Numbered from the stretch's first letter, positions 38,301 through 50,117 are shown. The stretch is 64,000 nucleotides of DNA from Gossypium raimondii (GCF_025698545.1 NC_068571.1:51741733-51805732), one strand, 5' to 3'. Notes: generated from the letters alone by a model not told the origin. A program made the numbers and translations.

Positions 38301-38916
38301 AAAACAAATAATGAAATGGAATTAGAATCCTCTTACTTCTTGCTCAAGCTGGTATTTATAATTACACATCTGTTGATTTGTCTCTTGTCCACTCCTTTCA
38401 TGGGACTTACCATCCTGGTATAACAACAAGATTTCAGAATCTAAAAATCTTTTCAACAAACCTAAACAAATATATCATAAATTCATAATAAAAACCCTTG
38501 CTTTCTCAGTAAAACTAACAATTTGCCCTCATAATAATTTGGATTCTGGAAATTTTAAGGAACATAATAAAATTAGCTATTGCAAATTACCTCCAATTCA
38601 GAACAAGAATTACAAGAATCATCCCCAGCTGAAAATGACTTGCTCCAAACCTTACCACTCTTCCATTGTAAATACCTATTAATAGAACTTCCCCTGCAAA
38701 ACCATCAACCATACTGCATTCACCATTACAAAACCAGAAAAAAAAAGCAGAAAATGAAAAAGGACAAAAAAAAAAAAAGACCCACCAACTGATTGGTAGA
38801 ATAAAACCCCCATTATTACCACCATTGCAATCCCCATTCCCATTAATGGTATTACTATTAGGACTTTGAGGATGATGGTCTTCATCCAAAGCTTCAGGCT
38901 TCAAACAAAGCATCAT
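35392..38916 (-). CDS. MIP1 leucine-zipper and DUF547 domain protein
   Basis: Eleven exons on the minus strand, 38916-38786, 38693-38591, 38414-38337, 37883-37767, 37694-37503, 37433-36985, 36862-36763, 36567-36508, 36388-36296, 35936-35817 and 35730-35392, add up to 593 residues with all phases consistent. An N-terminal coiled coil (about residues 98-190) starts YQLEQEVKKLQQQLQEE and continues through ELLDSIAVLEITVAKLEQE; this is the ternary complex factor MIP1 leucine-zipper domain. A variable region with a serine run follows. The DUF547 domain then covers about 350-520: LAFWVNLYNALIMHAYL, AYTIGGHSVSAADIE, HFALSCGLHSSPAVRIF. This domain pair is a common plant family; one member interacts with MADS factors in snapdragon, but no biochemical role is settled. 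MMLCL at 38916 is the first in-frame ATG. A (GGGA)n tract sits in an intron at 36438-36471. Confidence 0.9.
36438..36471 (+). repeat. (GGGA)n purine tract
   Basis: Seven to eight imperfect gggagg units on the plus strand, within an intron of the DUF547 gene (so a C/T tract in its transcript, near a splice acceptor). Possible G-quadruplex-forming strand. Confidence 0.85.
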
Positions 38917-40616
38917 TCCAAGAACCACAAAAAAAATGAAAAATCTAATGAACACCCCAAGATTGCAATTTTAGTTGAATTTTTCACAAACAGTGGTTCA
39001 TATTTTTTTTCTTCTTCTTGCACCTGTTGAACACATAGGAATCTAATGACTCCACCAACTAAAGACTAACCTTTTAAGACAAAAAAAAAGGAAAAGAAAA
39101 TTAGCATGGAAATTATTTTTTTCAACTGCTGCAAAGTGGATTTGGGGGTGTAATACTATAAAATTATGAGTTGTGTAAGTATTAATAGTAAGGAAGAAAG
39201 AGACCCCATTTCCACAGTTGAGGCAAATATGGATCTATCATATGTCATACTCTGTTTTTCCAGCGCCACTCTTCATTCACCGACAACACTCACATGCCTT
39301 CATTTTTTTCTCTTTTCAGTTCATTTTCATGGTATTGTTTTTTCACCATACTTTCCACCTTTTTTGAGCAATAAAACGGTGTCGTTTCCCTTCTTATGTG
39401 TTTGCTTACCTAATTTGTAAAAATAGATTTGGTAAATTACCCTATTAGTCACTCTAAATATGAGTTGTTCTTATTTTGGTCATACCCTTTTTTTTTGGTT
39501 ATTTGGTCACTCAAAATAGAAATTGATCAATTTATCACTCCATTGTTAAATAGTAACAAGAGATTAAAATTGCATTTCCACATTAGTCACTCTAAAATTA
39601 GGATAAACTATCCATCAATCACTCTAAATAAGGGTGTTTCTATTTTGGGCACCTCAAAATTTTTTCGTATAAATGCACCATTAGTTTTCTGTTACCATTT
39701 AACGTTATAATGGGCAATTTAATCAATTTCTTTTTTTGGAGTGACCAAAATAAGAACAATCCCTAATTAAAGTAACTAACTGTGTAGTTTACCCAAAAGA
39801 TTTTTATAATCTTAAAATAATTTTGAACCCATTATTAGAATATCAACAAGGGACTTCAACCACTACTTTATGTTATTGGCTTGTGAGAAAGATTTTAAAG
39901 TAGAGTTGAACAAACCAGGGTTAGAAATGTTAACTTAGATTTTTATTTAAATTAGTTAAATAGATTTATTTAGAGTTGGATTGCTTATTTAAGCTTAACG
40001 GTACATCTTAAATTTAAGAGAATTTGAATAAAATATTAGATTTGAGAAATAAGATTAGGTACTATGCCTTTAGCGCTATATCCTAAATTGCTTTTTAACC
40101 TATCTATTGAAAAATAGACAAATTAGCCTATCTATATATGTGTAAGCAAAATAGTCCATCAGTCAAATATTGGTGTTAATGTATAATGTATAATAACAAT
40201 TTTAGCACTCAATTTTACACATTTATTCAATTTGATCTCTACTCTTTTTTATTGGAAGTGAATTAAAATTTTTGAAACTATTAAAGCTAAAAGATCAAAA
40301 AGACCTTAGTAACAAATTAAAAAACAATTGTTTTTTTAAATTTTAAAATATTAAAAAATCATAAAATTATAAACAACTTAAAAAAGTTATAAAATTTAAA
40401 ATTATAATTTTTTATTAAAAACAACAATAATGATTCATACAAGATTTTTCTTAAAAGAAATTGACTATTGGGTCAATATTATTTTTAATAAAAATTAAAT
40501 AAAAGTTTTATAACTTTTATTATATTTTTATGATTTTTAAATAATTTTATTTTTAAAAGAGTTTAAATATATTTTTAATTTACTTCTATTGGTCGAGTTT
40601 AAAAAAAATTAAATTC
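38917..40616. other. Upstream region of the DUF547 gene
   Basis: The first 200-300 bases are likely the promoter and leader of the minus-strand DUF547 gene. After that come the MITE at 39429-39796 and AT-rich repeat-like sequence with caaattagcc/ggctaattt-style words near 40080-40260. No gene is seen. Confidence 0.5.
39429..39796. repeat. Foldback MITE, gtcac type
   Basis: Ends are inverted copies: ggtaaattaccctattagtc on the left; the right end, read backwards, begins gggtaaactacacagttagt and then shares ttgttcttattttggtca with the left arm. Inside are several copies of a 'tcactctaaa' motif. Length about 370 bp, non-coding. Confidence 0.65.
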
Positions 40617-41345
40617 ACCATATTTTTAGGGTTTAAAAAAAAAAGGTTTTTGAAATTGAAAGAAACATGGCTTCACTCATTCCCCTCTCTCACCCTTCTC
40701 CCAATTTCTCGGTACCTTCTCAAAATCCCGTCGTTCCCAACTCTGTTTTTGTTACTGCCACTTATAATCGTTTTCAATTCAAAATTCAACTAAAAATATG
40801 TTGAAATTTCGTATCAAGATTCTCCATCATCTTTCCGTTGCCGCAAAAGAGGATCTCAATCCCATTACCGAGTACCCTTCAAATCAGAAATCGCCCCTAG
40901 TTAATCCCTCAAAGTTTGATGTCAAGAACAATACCAAGTTTCCGGATAATCCTTCTGTCACCGGAAAGGATGATGAAAGCGATACTCAACAACCACCTCG
41001 ACACCCACAGTTCGGCCAGCAAAGAACAAACAAAAGAAGCGGCGGTTCTCGGTTGTACTTACGAGGGAAGAGATTGAAGATGATATCGCCGCAATCGAAG
41101 CCTTGGCAGGCGGCAAGCGATTACGAAGGCCCAAGAACCGAGACCCACCTTGTAACAGAACCGATTGAAGGCACCTTGATCATTTGTTTCCAGGGTTACG
41201 GAATTGAAAACTCTCATCAAATTATTTTATTTGTAAGAACCTTAATTTTCATTTTAATTTCATGCATATTTACTTTCACATGATTTGTCATATTCAATCT
41301 CGGTTTAATTTTGTATATGCTCAAATTATCCTGATTTTTTTAAAA
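40617..41345 (+). pseudogene. Broken duplicate of the DUF1639 gene
   Basis: Aligns along its whole length with 34495-35240, including about 35 bases upstream (ccatatttttagggtt) and over 100 bases downstream of the stop (gttttaattttgtatatgctc-like). The first ATG of the intact copy is AGG here; the second is kept at 40667. A one-base deletion after about 125 bases of coding sequence shifts the frame into a TGA. Further downstream the frame shifts again, and about 80 bases of the middle part are missing, so the DUF1639 core (around 41060-41190) is out of frame with the start. No introns are involved and flanking sequence is shared, so this is a DNA-level duplication 6.1 kb away from its source, not a processed copy. 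Confidence 0.85.
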
Positions 41346-42265
41346 ATATTTGTATAGAATTGATGATTTTTATTATGTAAAGAAGCTTGGAAGGTAGGAA
41401 AATTGGTGGATTTAGAAGGGGAGGATGAATGTTTTGATGGGGTGATTTCTAATGTGTATAAATTGAGAATAAAAATGAATCTATTTCTACTTGTTAGTCG
41501 ATGCACTTTTCATATGCAAAATTCGCCGGCATTATTAATTTTATGAATTTTTTTTTACATTGATTATCCCTAAGAAATTTGTGGTTTAAGTATATATGCT
41601 TTTCTTGGTCCCATCATCTTTCAACTTAAGCATGTTTTGACGACATTTTTATATGTTGAAAATTTCATCAGGCTCACAAGCACTGGTTAGCTTTGTACTG
41701 CTGCAGGAATTTCATGTGCACTGAGTGCATGTTTATCCAACATGAGCCATTTTCATTCCTTAACTCAGTAATGACTACTGCAGGGGGATGTTTAGATTTG
41801 CTTTCCATCTTCTGTTATTTAGTGTTGAAGGATTGATAGGAGAGCTAGAAATAGGGGCATACCTTAATATGCAAGACAAACCATAATTCGGTATTGGTCT
41901 TGTATGGCCAAGCCTTGGTTGTCCTTCCCTTATCCAATTTTTTTTTCTATACTAAAGTTTTCCTTGCTGTAATGGGGATCTTGTCTGGCGATGACATTGG
42001 TTGTCACTTGGTGTAAAAGGACTAGGGTGACTATGTTGGTGGATTGCTGGATTTGTTTTCGTTTTTGGTTGGTATCAAAATTGACAGGACTGGTAGGGTA
42101 TGGTGGTTGTCAAAAGTTGAACAAAATCCTCATTCTGGAGTCGGCATAGCCGTGAGACATTATCAAATGAGCAGATTGATATTATTGAGTTTAATGATGA
42201 TAACAATGCATATCCTTAATCGTCTTTCTTTACACTAGAATGAAGTAAATAAGACGTGTATACAC

Positions 42266-42780
42266 CTGCTTTCGAGCTTGATATCTTGCTGCTGATTCTC
42301 TGTTCTTTATCATTCTCCTTTGCTGCCTCTCGGCAACCTTCTCCACAGCAGTGCATTTCCTACCCCTCGAAATTCCTTGAACACATAAGGAACTGGCGAG
42401 ACTGAGGAAGTATCTGCACTACTCTTCCCTATCCCATCTAATGAGAAGTGGTTAGCAGGTGATCCAGCTGCAATGCTGACAGGCCCTCCTAAATCAACCA
42501 TCCCCGTCTTTCCACCCTGAATAAGACCATTACTTAGTCCCTGGCCCCCCATCTCACTAATTCCCCCTCTACTTCCAGGACTCCCCAACTGACCACCACT
42601 TTGTAAAGGCATCTGACATCCAAATCCTACAGCAGGTAAAGTGGTGCTGGTGGTTATGTTGAGTTTGCTGCTGAATTAACTGGTGCTGGTTTGATTTAAC
42701 CCCATTAACATTCAAAGGCAAATTGGAAGCCTGAAAACCAGTTTGATTACTACCTTGAGAAAGGCTATTCCGCACCCGGT
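42266..42780 (-). pseudogene. Fragment of an AREB/ABF-type bZIP gene
   Basis: On the minus strand the sequence encodes, in three frames, the stretch just before and including the basic region of an ABF/AREB factor (ABA-responsive bZIP). NQTGFQASNLPLNVNGV is near the left end, then MPLQSGGQLGSPGSRGG, then SADTSSVSPVPYVF, then VEKVAERQQRRMIKNRESAA. Frame changes occur near 42640 and just after PYVF (about 42375). In the basic region the usual ARSRARKQ reads ARYQARKQ, losing the invariant arginine. The fragment ends at 42266 with KQ followed by gtgtat, exactly where ABF genes have an intron, so it derives from genomic DNA. The N-terminal kinase-site domains and the leucine-zipper exon were not found nearby. 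Confidence 0.8.
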
Positions 42781-42909
42781 GATGGTATGCTTAAATTGCT
42801 GCTACATAGCTGCCTTACGAGCCCTTGGAGGTACCTCCATCAAGCTGCTGTTGAGTGCATCAAAGTCAGGGGTATGCTGATAGGGTGATGGTATGCTTAA
42901 ATTGCTGCT
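42778..42909 (+). repeat. 26 bp direct repeat at the edge of the bZIP fragment
   Basis: The 26 bases ggtgatggtatgc followed by ttaaattgctgct occur identically at 42778-42803 and 42884-42909, 106 bp apart. The first copy abuts the point where similarity to ABF proteins fades, so it may mark a small duplication connected with truncation of the gene. Confidence 0.8.
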
Positions 42910-43799
42910 TCAGAATGGATGCACAAGGTTTCTTTTAACTATTGAATCTGATTTTGCAATTGCTTTGTTGTGGACTATTGACAAATCTAAAAGACCCTGG
43001 ACGGTTTGGGATATTCAATAAATGTGAAGTTTGAATCTTGCATTTTAACCCTTTTTGCTTATTTTCAGATTGTAGGTTAAAGACCTAATTTGTACAAAGT
43101 TGTAAGAATGGCCTTACATTTTCTTATTTCAATTGTCTTAAAATTTTAGTTTAGAACTTCTGGTTTTTAGTTTCAATTTGTTACAGCTTTTAAAAGATTC
43201 AACATTGTTTCAAGAAATGTTTTTGTAGCTGGAACCATATTATGTTGTTCTTTCAATCAATGGCCAAAACAAGATGCTGTTTGGGGATTTGTTTTACTCT
43301 AGCTTTCCTAATGCTATATTGTATGTTGGTGTGGCATTTATCATCTTAAATGCAGAACTAGGAGGATAGACTGAATCTTATACACCGGCTTAGAATCTGA
43401 TATTCATTTTTAGTGCCTCTTAATTTGAAAATGAAGATGATGCCTTTGTTTCTTCCACCTATTTTTATTTATTTATGACATGACATTTGTTCGACAATGG
43501 GTTGGGATTTTTTTGAGTTTGGGTAATTTCATGTTTAAGTTGCTTCAGGTTCAGATTATGCATATGAAATATCAATGTTAAATACTTTTTACTTAATTAA
43601 TATAAGTTGTTTGTAAAATCTAATTTGAATAAATAAATCATATTTTATTTTGATTATAAATAAATATAATAAATAAATTACAATATTTTGATAATATTAT
43701 GATATATTAAATACATTTATGCGGATGGTACAAATTATTTGTATATTTTAATTTTAATATACAAGAGAACTATGGAGATCTGAGATGTGTATTTTGTTA

Positions 43800-44116
43800 A
43801 ATTTGATAAGGAATTGGCTTAGGGTGGGTTGAAACGTGATTCCTTTTTCAAATCATGGTGGTAGCTCTGTGAGGATGTTAAGTTTCCTGAGTGTTGAGGT
43901 TCTTATATGCTGCTACTTCTTGTCTGTTTCTTTTCTGGTTTGGATTTGTGTGTATGTTTTATCCAGTCTTTAACTTTATGTGTTTTTAAGGTGAACATCC
44001 GAGCTGGTTATGGTTCCTTTTGTGTGTTTTTTCTTTAAGTGTGTTCTGTTTTGGGTTGTTATATTTGGTTGTATTTGATTTTGTAACCCTTTTGAGGGTC
44101 TTAATAAAATATATTA
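43800..44116 (+). mobile_element. Possible LINE 3' end
   Basis: A T/G-rich stretch ending ttttgtaacccttttgaggg and tcttaataaaata, the typical tail wording of plant L1-type LINEs before their A/T-rich end. No coding part is visible, so this is a suggestion only. Confidence 0.35.
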
Positions 44117-44189
44117 TTATGTGCTTAGTTTAAACATATGCATCAGAGAGGCTCACTATTTTACATGGCGTAAATTTTGCTATTAGTTG

Positions 44190-44530
44190 GTATTAACGAT
44201 AATATGCTGTCTGTTGATGTTGTGAGCTGCATTGACTGGCTCGAATATGCTATGAGGTTGCTTGAGAAGAATGTCTTCACGAGGTTGCTAGTCTTGGTTT
44301 GGTATCTATGGAATGTGCGGTCTTAAAGGGTCAGTGGCACGGGACTATGTGTCGAGACTTTCAGATCCATAGGCCTATGGTTCTAAGGGTGCTGCAAACG
44401 ATGCAATGGCGACCCCCGCAAGGTCACGCCTTGAAGCTGATTGCACAACAGATTGGAGGAGTGGTTGATCCCACTTAGGCGGAAGCCCATGCTATAGTTG
44501 CAGGGCTTTAGACATGTAATTTTGGGAAGC
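44190..44530 (+). mobile_element. LINE fragment (RNase H region)
   Basis: One frame from about 44222 reads CIDWLEYAMRLLEK and then LLVLVWYLWNVRS before a stop. Further on, in other frames, come LQTMQWRPPQGHALKLI and EAHAIVAGL. These are the hallmark words of the region between reverse transcriptase and RNase H in plant non-LTR retroelements (WLxxA...VWxLWN; W.PPPxG..KLN.D; EAxAxxxGL). The fragment carries several stops and frame changes and has no reverse transcriptase part, so it is a dead remnant. Confidence 0.65.
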
Positions 44531-44867
44531 AGTTGTATTTTGCTAGTCTCTAAACTTAATTCAACTTAGTTATTTTGTTTTGGAATTGTCTTCATGTTAA
44601 ATGGGACCAACATAGCCCTATAAGTTGGCCTAAATTTGGCTTTAGCTTAGCTTAGATCAGGTCCTCGTCTGGCACAGCAAACACATAAGTTAATTCATTA
44701 GAAGTCCAGAAACTATGACCCAAATTATAAATTGATCCAAATTTCAAAATGTTCTATTTTCTCAAGATTCAATAATGTATCAATGAATTCCTTTTGTTAG
44801 CCAACTAGTTGACATAGAGTATATCTATGTCTATTGTATGGACAATTTGTTTAGGCATATTGATTTA

Positions 44868-45165
44868 TTTGATCCTTAAGCTTTATAAAAAATTATTTTA
44901 GTTTTTTAATTTAATTTTTCATCTCTTTTAGCCCTTTGTTGATGTGACATACACATAGGTTGTCATGTAGATGTCACGCCAATAAGTAACTAAATATTTA
45001 AAATTCATAAAATATTTAAAAAGTATAAAAGGAATTAATTATTTTTAATTTAAAAAATTGCTAACGTGACATCTTGCTACATTCAATGGCTAAAAGAGGC
45101 GAAAAATTAAATGAAAGACTAAAATAATCTTTTTTGTAAAATTAGAGGACCAAATAAATCATTAT
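44868..45165. repeat. Foldback MITE, gacat type
   Basis: The left half (tttgatccttaagctttata ... gatgtgacatac) and the right half (aacgtgacatc ... ggaccaaataaatcatta) are inverted copies around an AT-rich middle. Same general type as 3555-3975. Non-coding. Confidence 0.6.
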
Positions 45166-45440
45166 ATCATTTGTTTATGTATCATACATGCTAAAGAGAC
45201 AACAACATTAAAATGTAGAATTGCTATATATCATTTAATATATCATATATAAGTTACCTATAAAATAGATAGGCATGTATTTATAAATTAATCTATGTAT
45301 TTTAAATATATGCTAAACATAATATTCAAGTTAATATTTAATACTTAAAATTGACTATTAAACCGATAATATTTAATATAATGTTAATAGTTTAAGGAGA
45401 ATTAAAATTTTAGATATCAATTAAAATTTGGGATTAAATT

Positions 45441-45560
45441 CTTTTTTTTTTTGTGAATTATAAGAAAAGGGCAAAGTTCAAACAGCATCGCGACTAACAT
45501 GACTCGAATCCAAACTATACCTAAAGCAATAACATATTAACCACCAGGCTAACACATGAG
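45441..45560 (-). mobile_element. tRNA-derived SINE
   Basis: Read on the minus strand from about 45560: TAGCCTGGTGG matches the pol III A box (TRGYNNARNGG) and, about 35 bases on, GGATTCGAGTC matches the B box. The element ends in an A-rich tail (the run of T at 45442-45452 on the plus strand). About 120 bp. The boxes are tRNA-like but no cloverleaf forms, so this is a SINE and not a tRNA gene. Confidence 0.7.
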
Positions 45561-45914
45561 GTTTGGAGTTCTTTTTTTAATGTTTGATGTATAAACCAAA
45601 ATAATATAATTATGGCATTAATTTTTTAGATTAATAAAAATAACATATTTGTAATAATAAAATATATGTTCTTTAACAAATATTGTAAACACAAAGATTC
45701 CTTAAATAAACGGGAGGGGCAAGGAATTAACTTTTTTGTTTGAATAAATTCTAAAAGAAAACGAGGGAGGCGAAGTTCAGCACTTTCGGCTTTCTTTATA
45801 TGCTTTTCACCAATGTAATCATTTCAAATAATATAAAAGAATGGTAGGAAATGGCCATCCACCAAAAAGTGACTCATTCTTATAACTATTTTCGGATACT
45901 AATATCATCTTCAC

Positions 45915-46087
45915 GGGCGAAGTATAAAAAATTTTATAATTTTTAGAGAATTAAATTAAAATTTTATCATTTTTTAGAGTCAATATGTAATTTTATTATT
46001 ACTAATTTAAAATTTTATAAATTATAGAGGGTCTAAATGGAAAATGGAGGGCTGGAGCCCTGCCAATCCCCTTGGCTTTGCGCTTAC
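45915..46087. repeat. Remnant of the hAT-like MITE family seen at 56124-56384
   Basis: Shares attactaatttaaaatttta plus the following taaattata and 'agggtctaaatggaaa' wording with the element at 56124-56384. It ends ggagccctgccaatcccc, typical of decayed members. No clear target duplication. Confidence 0.55.
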
Positions 46088-47597
46088 TCATCTTATCTTA
46101 ATGAAATATCCATGTCTTCACATGACATTATTTAAGTAGGACCTATGTCAAAGTTTCTCATTTTTTGTAGAAGTTCTCGTCATCATAAGAAAAGGAAATG
46201 ATTCAAGATAAATGTTCGGCATTTTCAAATCTCTCTAGAAAAAAACTCTCCATGCTTATGAGACCTTTAAGAATCACCATTTTCAATAGTTTTTTTTGAA
46301 TTAAACAGGTGTGAACCGCCATAATAAATCACCCCCTGACTTTTGCATTTCAATAATTGATGACATATATGGGAATTGAGCAAAAGGTCATGTCTCTTTC
46401 CTAAGTAAGAATCCATAAATCAAATTTCTCATGTTTTTATTTATTTTTATTTTTTTCCATTTTTGTTTCTTGGAGATTTTAGCATTATAGGGTCTTTTGA
46501 AGTTTTTGTAATATCTGAGATTCGTGGAGCCGACAAGTCTTGAGGTCAATGTGTAAAAAATATATGTAAGTTTAACTCCCATAGATGTCAAGGTCATATA
46601 AGGTCATTTTATAGTTATCAAATGATTAAACAATAAATTTTGCAATAATTATAATAAACAATAAAAAGCCTCAACACCCATAAATATCGAGATATCGTTA
46701 AAAGTCTTATTGGGAAAATTAAATTTCAATGAAACTTATTTTAAGAATTTTTTACAATAACGTACTATAAAACCAGTATAATGCGAGAAACAAATTAAAA
46801 GAGTTAGTAATTTTTTAAACAATATGTGAAAACTATAATTTATCATATTGTTAATATATTAATATATTAATATTTAACATATGATTTATTACTATTTTAT
46901 GTTAGATTAATTTTACCTAACTCTTACATCAATGCTTTTAAGATTAGACGGGTGGTTGAACTGACTTGTTCAATTTAATTAAAAACTCGTAAAAATAAAA
47001 GATATTAAAAATAAAAAATAAATTTAAATGTGATTAACCATTTCATACTGATTTGAAATTTAATCAATCTAACACCATTCTTCAAATTGATACCTTCAAT
47101 TAATTTTCAATCCAATTGATTAGATTAACCATTCGGATTTAATCATCATTGCCTCCCATATGTGTTTTTATGATCAATATATTCTTTTAACCAATTTTTA
47201 TTTATTTCTTTTTACAATAATCCTAAAATATTTCCTATTCAGGCAAAAAAAAAAAGACAAGAAATATAAAGCACAAATTTTGTTCTATTCATACTGTCCT
47301 CTTAATTTTTCATATATTCTTCAAAATTCCTTTAATTTTAAACCGTTTAAAATAAATACTATATAAAATTATACGTTCTCTTCAATCTCATTGTTCCATT
47401 ACCATAAGGCGGTTTACCGCGAACCCTCTTCTGTAATTTTTCCCAATTTTCTTAGGGTTCGTTTTCTCGGCAAATTCATTAATCGATTTATTGGGGAATG
47501 TTGGAATGGTATGAATCTTCGTTATGTTAAAGAAGCAAAGCACCACTGTTCGTTTCTTCTTCAACAAAGATTTTTACCATAACGAAAGTTTTCGGCT
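46088..47597. other. Intergenic stretch and leader of the HAD-family gene
   Basis: AT-rich, no gene seen to about 47350. From about 47380 to 47597 the sequence looks like a 5' leader. It contains a short upstream open frame (ATG 47511, stop 47582, 23 codons) that ends 15 bases before the main start codon. Confidence 0.5.
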
Positions 47598-50117
47598 ATG
47601 GCGTTTTCAGCCCGTAATGATCCATTTTCCATGCAACTCCACGCTTTTCCCGGCGACCAACGCCGTTGCTTTCAGTCCATCGGTAAATTAGACGCGCTCG
47701 GAAACTACAATGCCGGCGTCGGTGCCGGTGGAAACTGTAAAGAACCCGCTGCCGGCTTAAATTTGAGTATTAAAAGTTGCTTTGAGGATTCGCGTAGAAC
47801 CTGGGATAAAAAAGCACGCGCCTTTGCTCCCCGGTTGGCGCGTGATTTAGAAATCATTAGCTATAACGAACCCCAAAAAGTAGCGGAGCCGACAACTGAC
47901 ACTCGCGGGGCGTATCGAAGGGGGAACCCTCTTGACTTTTCCGACTACCCCTTGCGTAATAAAATCACGGTTGCCGTCGATGTCGACGAAGGTATACAAC
48001 TAAAATCAAACCAATTCTTTGCTCCTTTTTGAAAATTTTAATGTAATTTTTTTCAATTTAATAATTACTATTTTTTATTGTTTTCTGATATAAGCAGTAC
48101 TAGGAAACTTCGTTTCGGCTTTGAACAAATTTATAGCCGATCGCTATTCGTTGAAACGTTCAGTCTCCGAATACCATGTTTACGAGTTCTTCAAGGTAAT
48201 TTAAAAAAAAAAAAACTTTTTTGTTGCCAAGATAGTAGGAACTAGGTAGTAATGAATTATAGGGTGTCTTTGGATGAGAGATTGGGTATATTAACCACAG
48301 GTAAACGCACCGTCCATCTAAACTCACCCATAGTCTGTTGCTCCAGTGTGAAGGAGCTCGATGTCAAGTTCGAGCAGAGCGGGAGAGTTTTGCCCTGTTT
48401 AGAGGGTTTGACTCAGCTTGACTCGTATTATCGTTGAGTTTGAAAAGTGTTAAATATTCATTTTAGATATTATATTGAAAATTAAAAGATCTAAATATCT
48501 ATTTTAGATATGATATCGGAAATTGATATGATATTGAAAATTAAAAGAGTTAAATATCCATTTTAGATATGATATGGAAACTAAAATATGTGTTGGGACT
48601 TTATTAACAATGATAAAAAGGTAATTTTAGCCAAAAGTACTTTTGCAAAAGTTGAAGGTTTTGAATTTTTGGCTTGGGTTAAAATCCCGTTGTGCATCTG
48701 GCTTGAAATCATGGATTTTAGCAAGGATAAGAAAGTAATTTCACTCGAACTAAAGCCCTAAAGCTAAAAATTTTAACTTTTTGGTTTGGATTAAAATCAT
48801 GGATTGAGTTGAAGAGTACTTTTAAACTTTGATGTTAAACGGAACCTTGGTTGGAATCCAATATAGCTACCAGATTACACACACATACAGAAAAGTAAAA
48901 GTGAAGTTTAATTGGCATTTGACATATTTCTTTTCTGTTTTCACAAGTGAACAGTGTTGCATTTTGACTTGAATCTGTTTTTAAGCAGTTTTTTAAAGTC
49001 AACTACCTCTTTAATACTTTCACTTTTACACTGTTGTTTCCATTTTTATTTTTATTTTTTGCAACAATCTGATGATACCTTTTAACTCTTGGTTACAGAT
49101 ATGGAACTGTTCTCGTCAAGAAGGTATCATTAGATATATAGATTAATACCTTTTTGGATAATTTGTTCTATTCATTTGACGATGATGCATTTAGTGCTAA
49201 TATGCTCATCTTCTATATTAATATAACATAATAAAATTCTTACAATAAAAGTGAAGCTAAGTTTGGCTGTTTGTTGTGGATGGAAATGAAAAGGTTCATT
49301 AATTAATCAATTTTAGTGGAATCTTTGGTCTATTTCAACTTTTAATAAGTTGACAAAGTGGATTTCTGGAATAACTCTTTTCCTTACCTTAATATGTATC
49401 AAAATTGTTAAATCTTCTCCGACTTTGGAGCATTTCCTGTTTTCTTGTTTTGACAGCTGATATCCGTGTCCATGAGTTCTTCAAGTCGTCATATTTCAAG
49501 AAAGGCATCCACCCGATCCCAGGTGCTCAGAGGGCGCTTCATAGGTTATCAAGATTTTGTGACCTGTCTGTTGTAACGTATGTATGCATGCTGTTTTTCT
49601 TTCCTCAATAATGCCTTCTGACTTGTGTCCTAATCTGTTATTTCGTATGTTATATATGTATATGAGTAGGTCACGGCAAAATGTCATTAAGGACCATACG
49701 ATCGAGTGGTTAGAGAAGTACTACCCTGGACTGTTCCAAGAGATGCACTTTGGCAACCATTTTGCTCTACACGGCAAGTCTAGACCTAAGTCAGAAATAT
49801 GCCGGTATGCCATTAAGCCCTTAGGCCTTAAACATTGCTTAAAAGTGCAAATATCTTGTTGAAATATTGCCTTGATGAGCTATTCCTGGGAGTCTTGCAG
49901 TTTGTTAGGAGCCAAGATTCTAATTGATGATAATCCCAGATATGCTGTTGAGTGTGCTCAAGTTGGAATCAGAGTTCTGCTTTTTGATTACAAGAACTCG
50001 TATCCATGGTGCAAGACAGAGTCAATTGATAAACATCCTTTGGTGACTAGGGTAAATAACTGGGAAGAAGCAGAGCAACAAATAGCTGCTTGGATTTTTA
50101 GTTCTACCATCCCATAG
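47598..50117 (+). CDS. HAD-superfamily 5'-nucleotidase-like protein (NT5C family)
   Basis: Six exons, 47598-47991, 48098-48195, 49099-49123, 49457-49577, 49670-49804 and 49901-50117, encode 329 residues, all in frame. A variable N-terminal part (about 1-120) precedes the catalytic domain; it lacks a clear targeting signal. HAD motif I is DVDEV with Asp128 and Asp130, motif II is VVTSRQ (Thr213), Lys253 in SRPKSEIC is the likely motif III lysine, and motif IV is ILIDDNP with Asp267 and Asp268. Such proteins are expected to be magnesium-dependent phosphatases; the substrate of the plant group is unknown to me, so deoxynucleotidase activity is only a family-level guess. The third exon is only 25 nt. 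At the last junction the sequence reads C-R-L-L-G where I would expect C-R-S-L-G; the donor and acceptor are otherwise regular. Confidence 0.9.

Noticed and set aside
45441-45560. Possible tRNA gene because of A and B boxes
   Set aside because: No acceptor stem or cloverleaf; an A tail and flanks fit a SINE.
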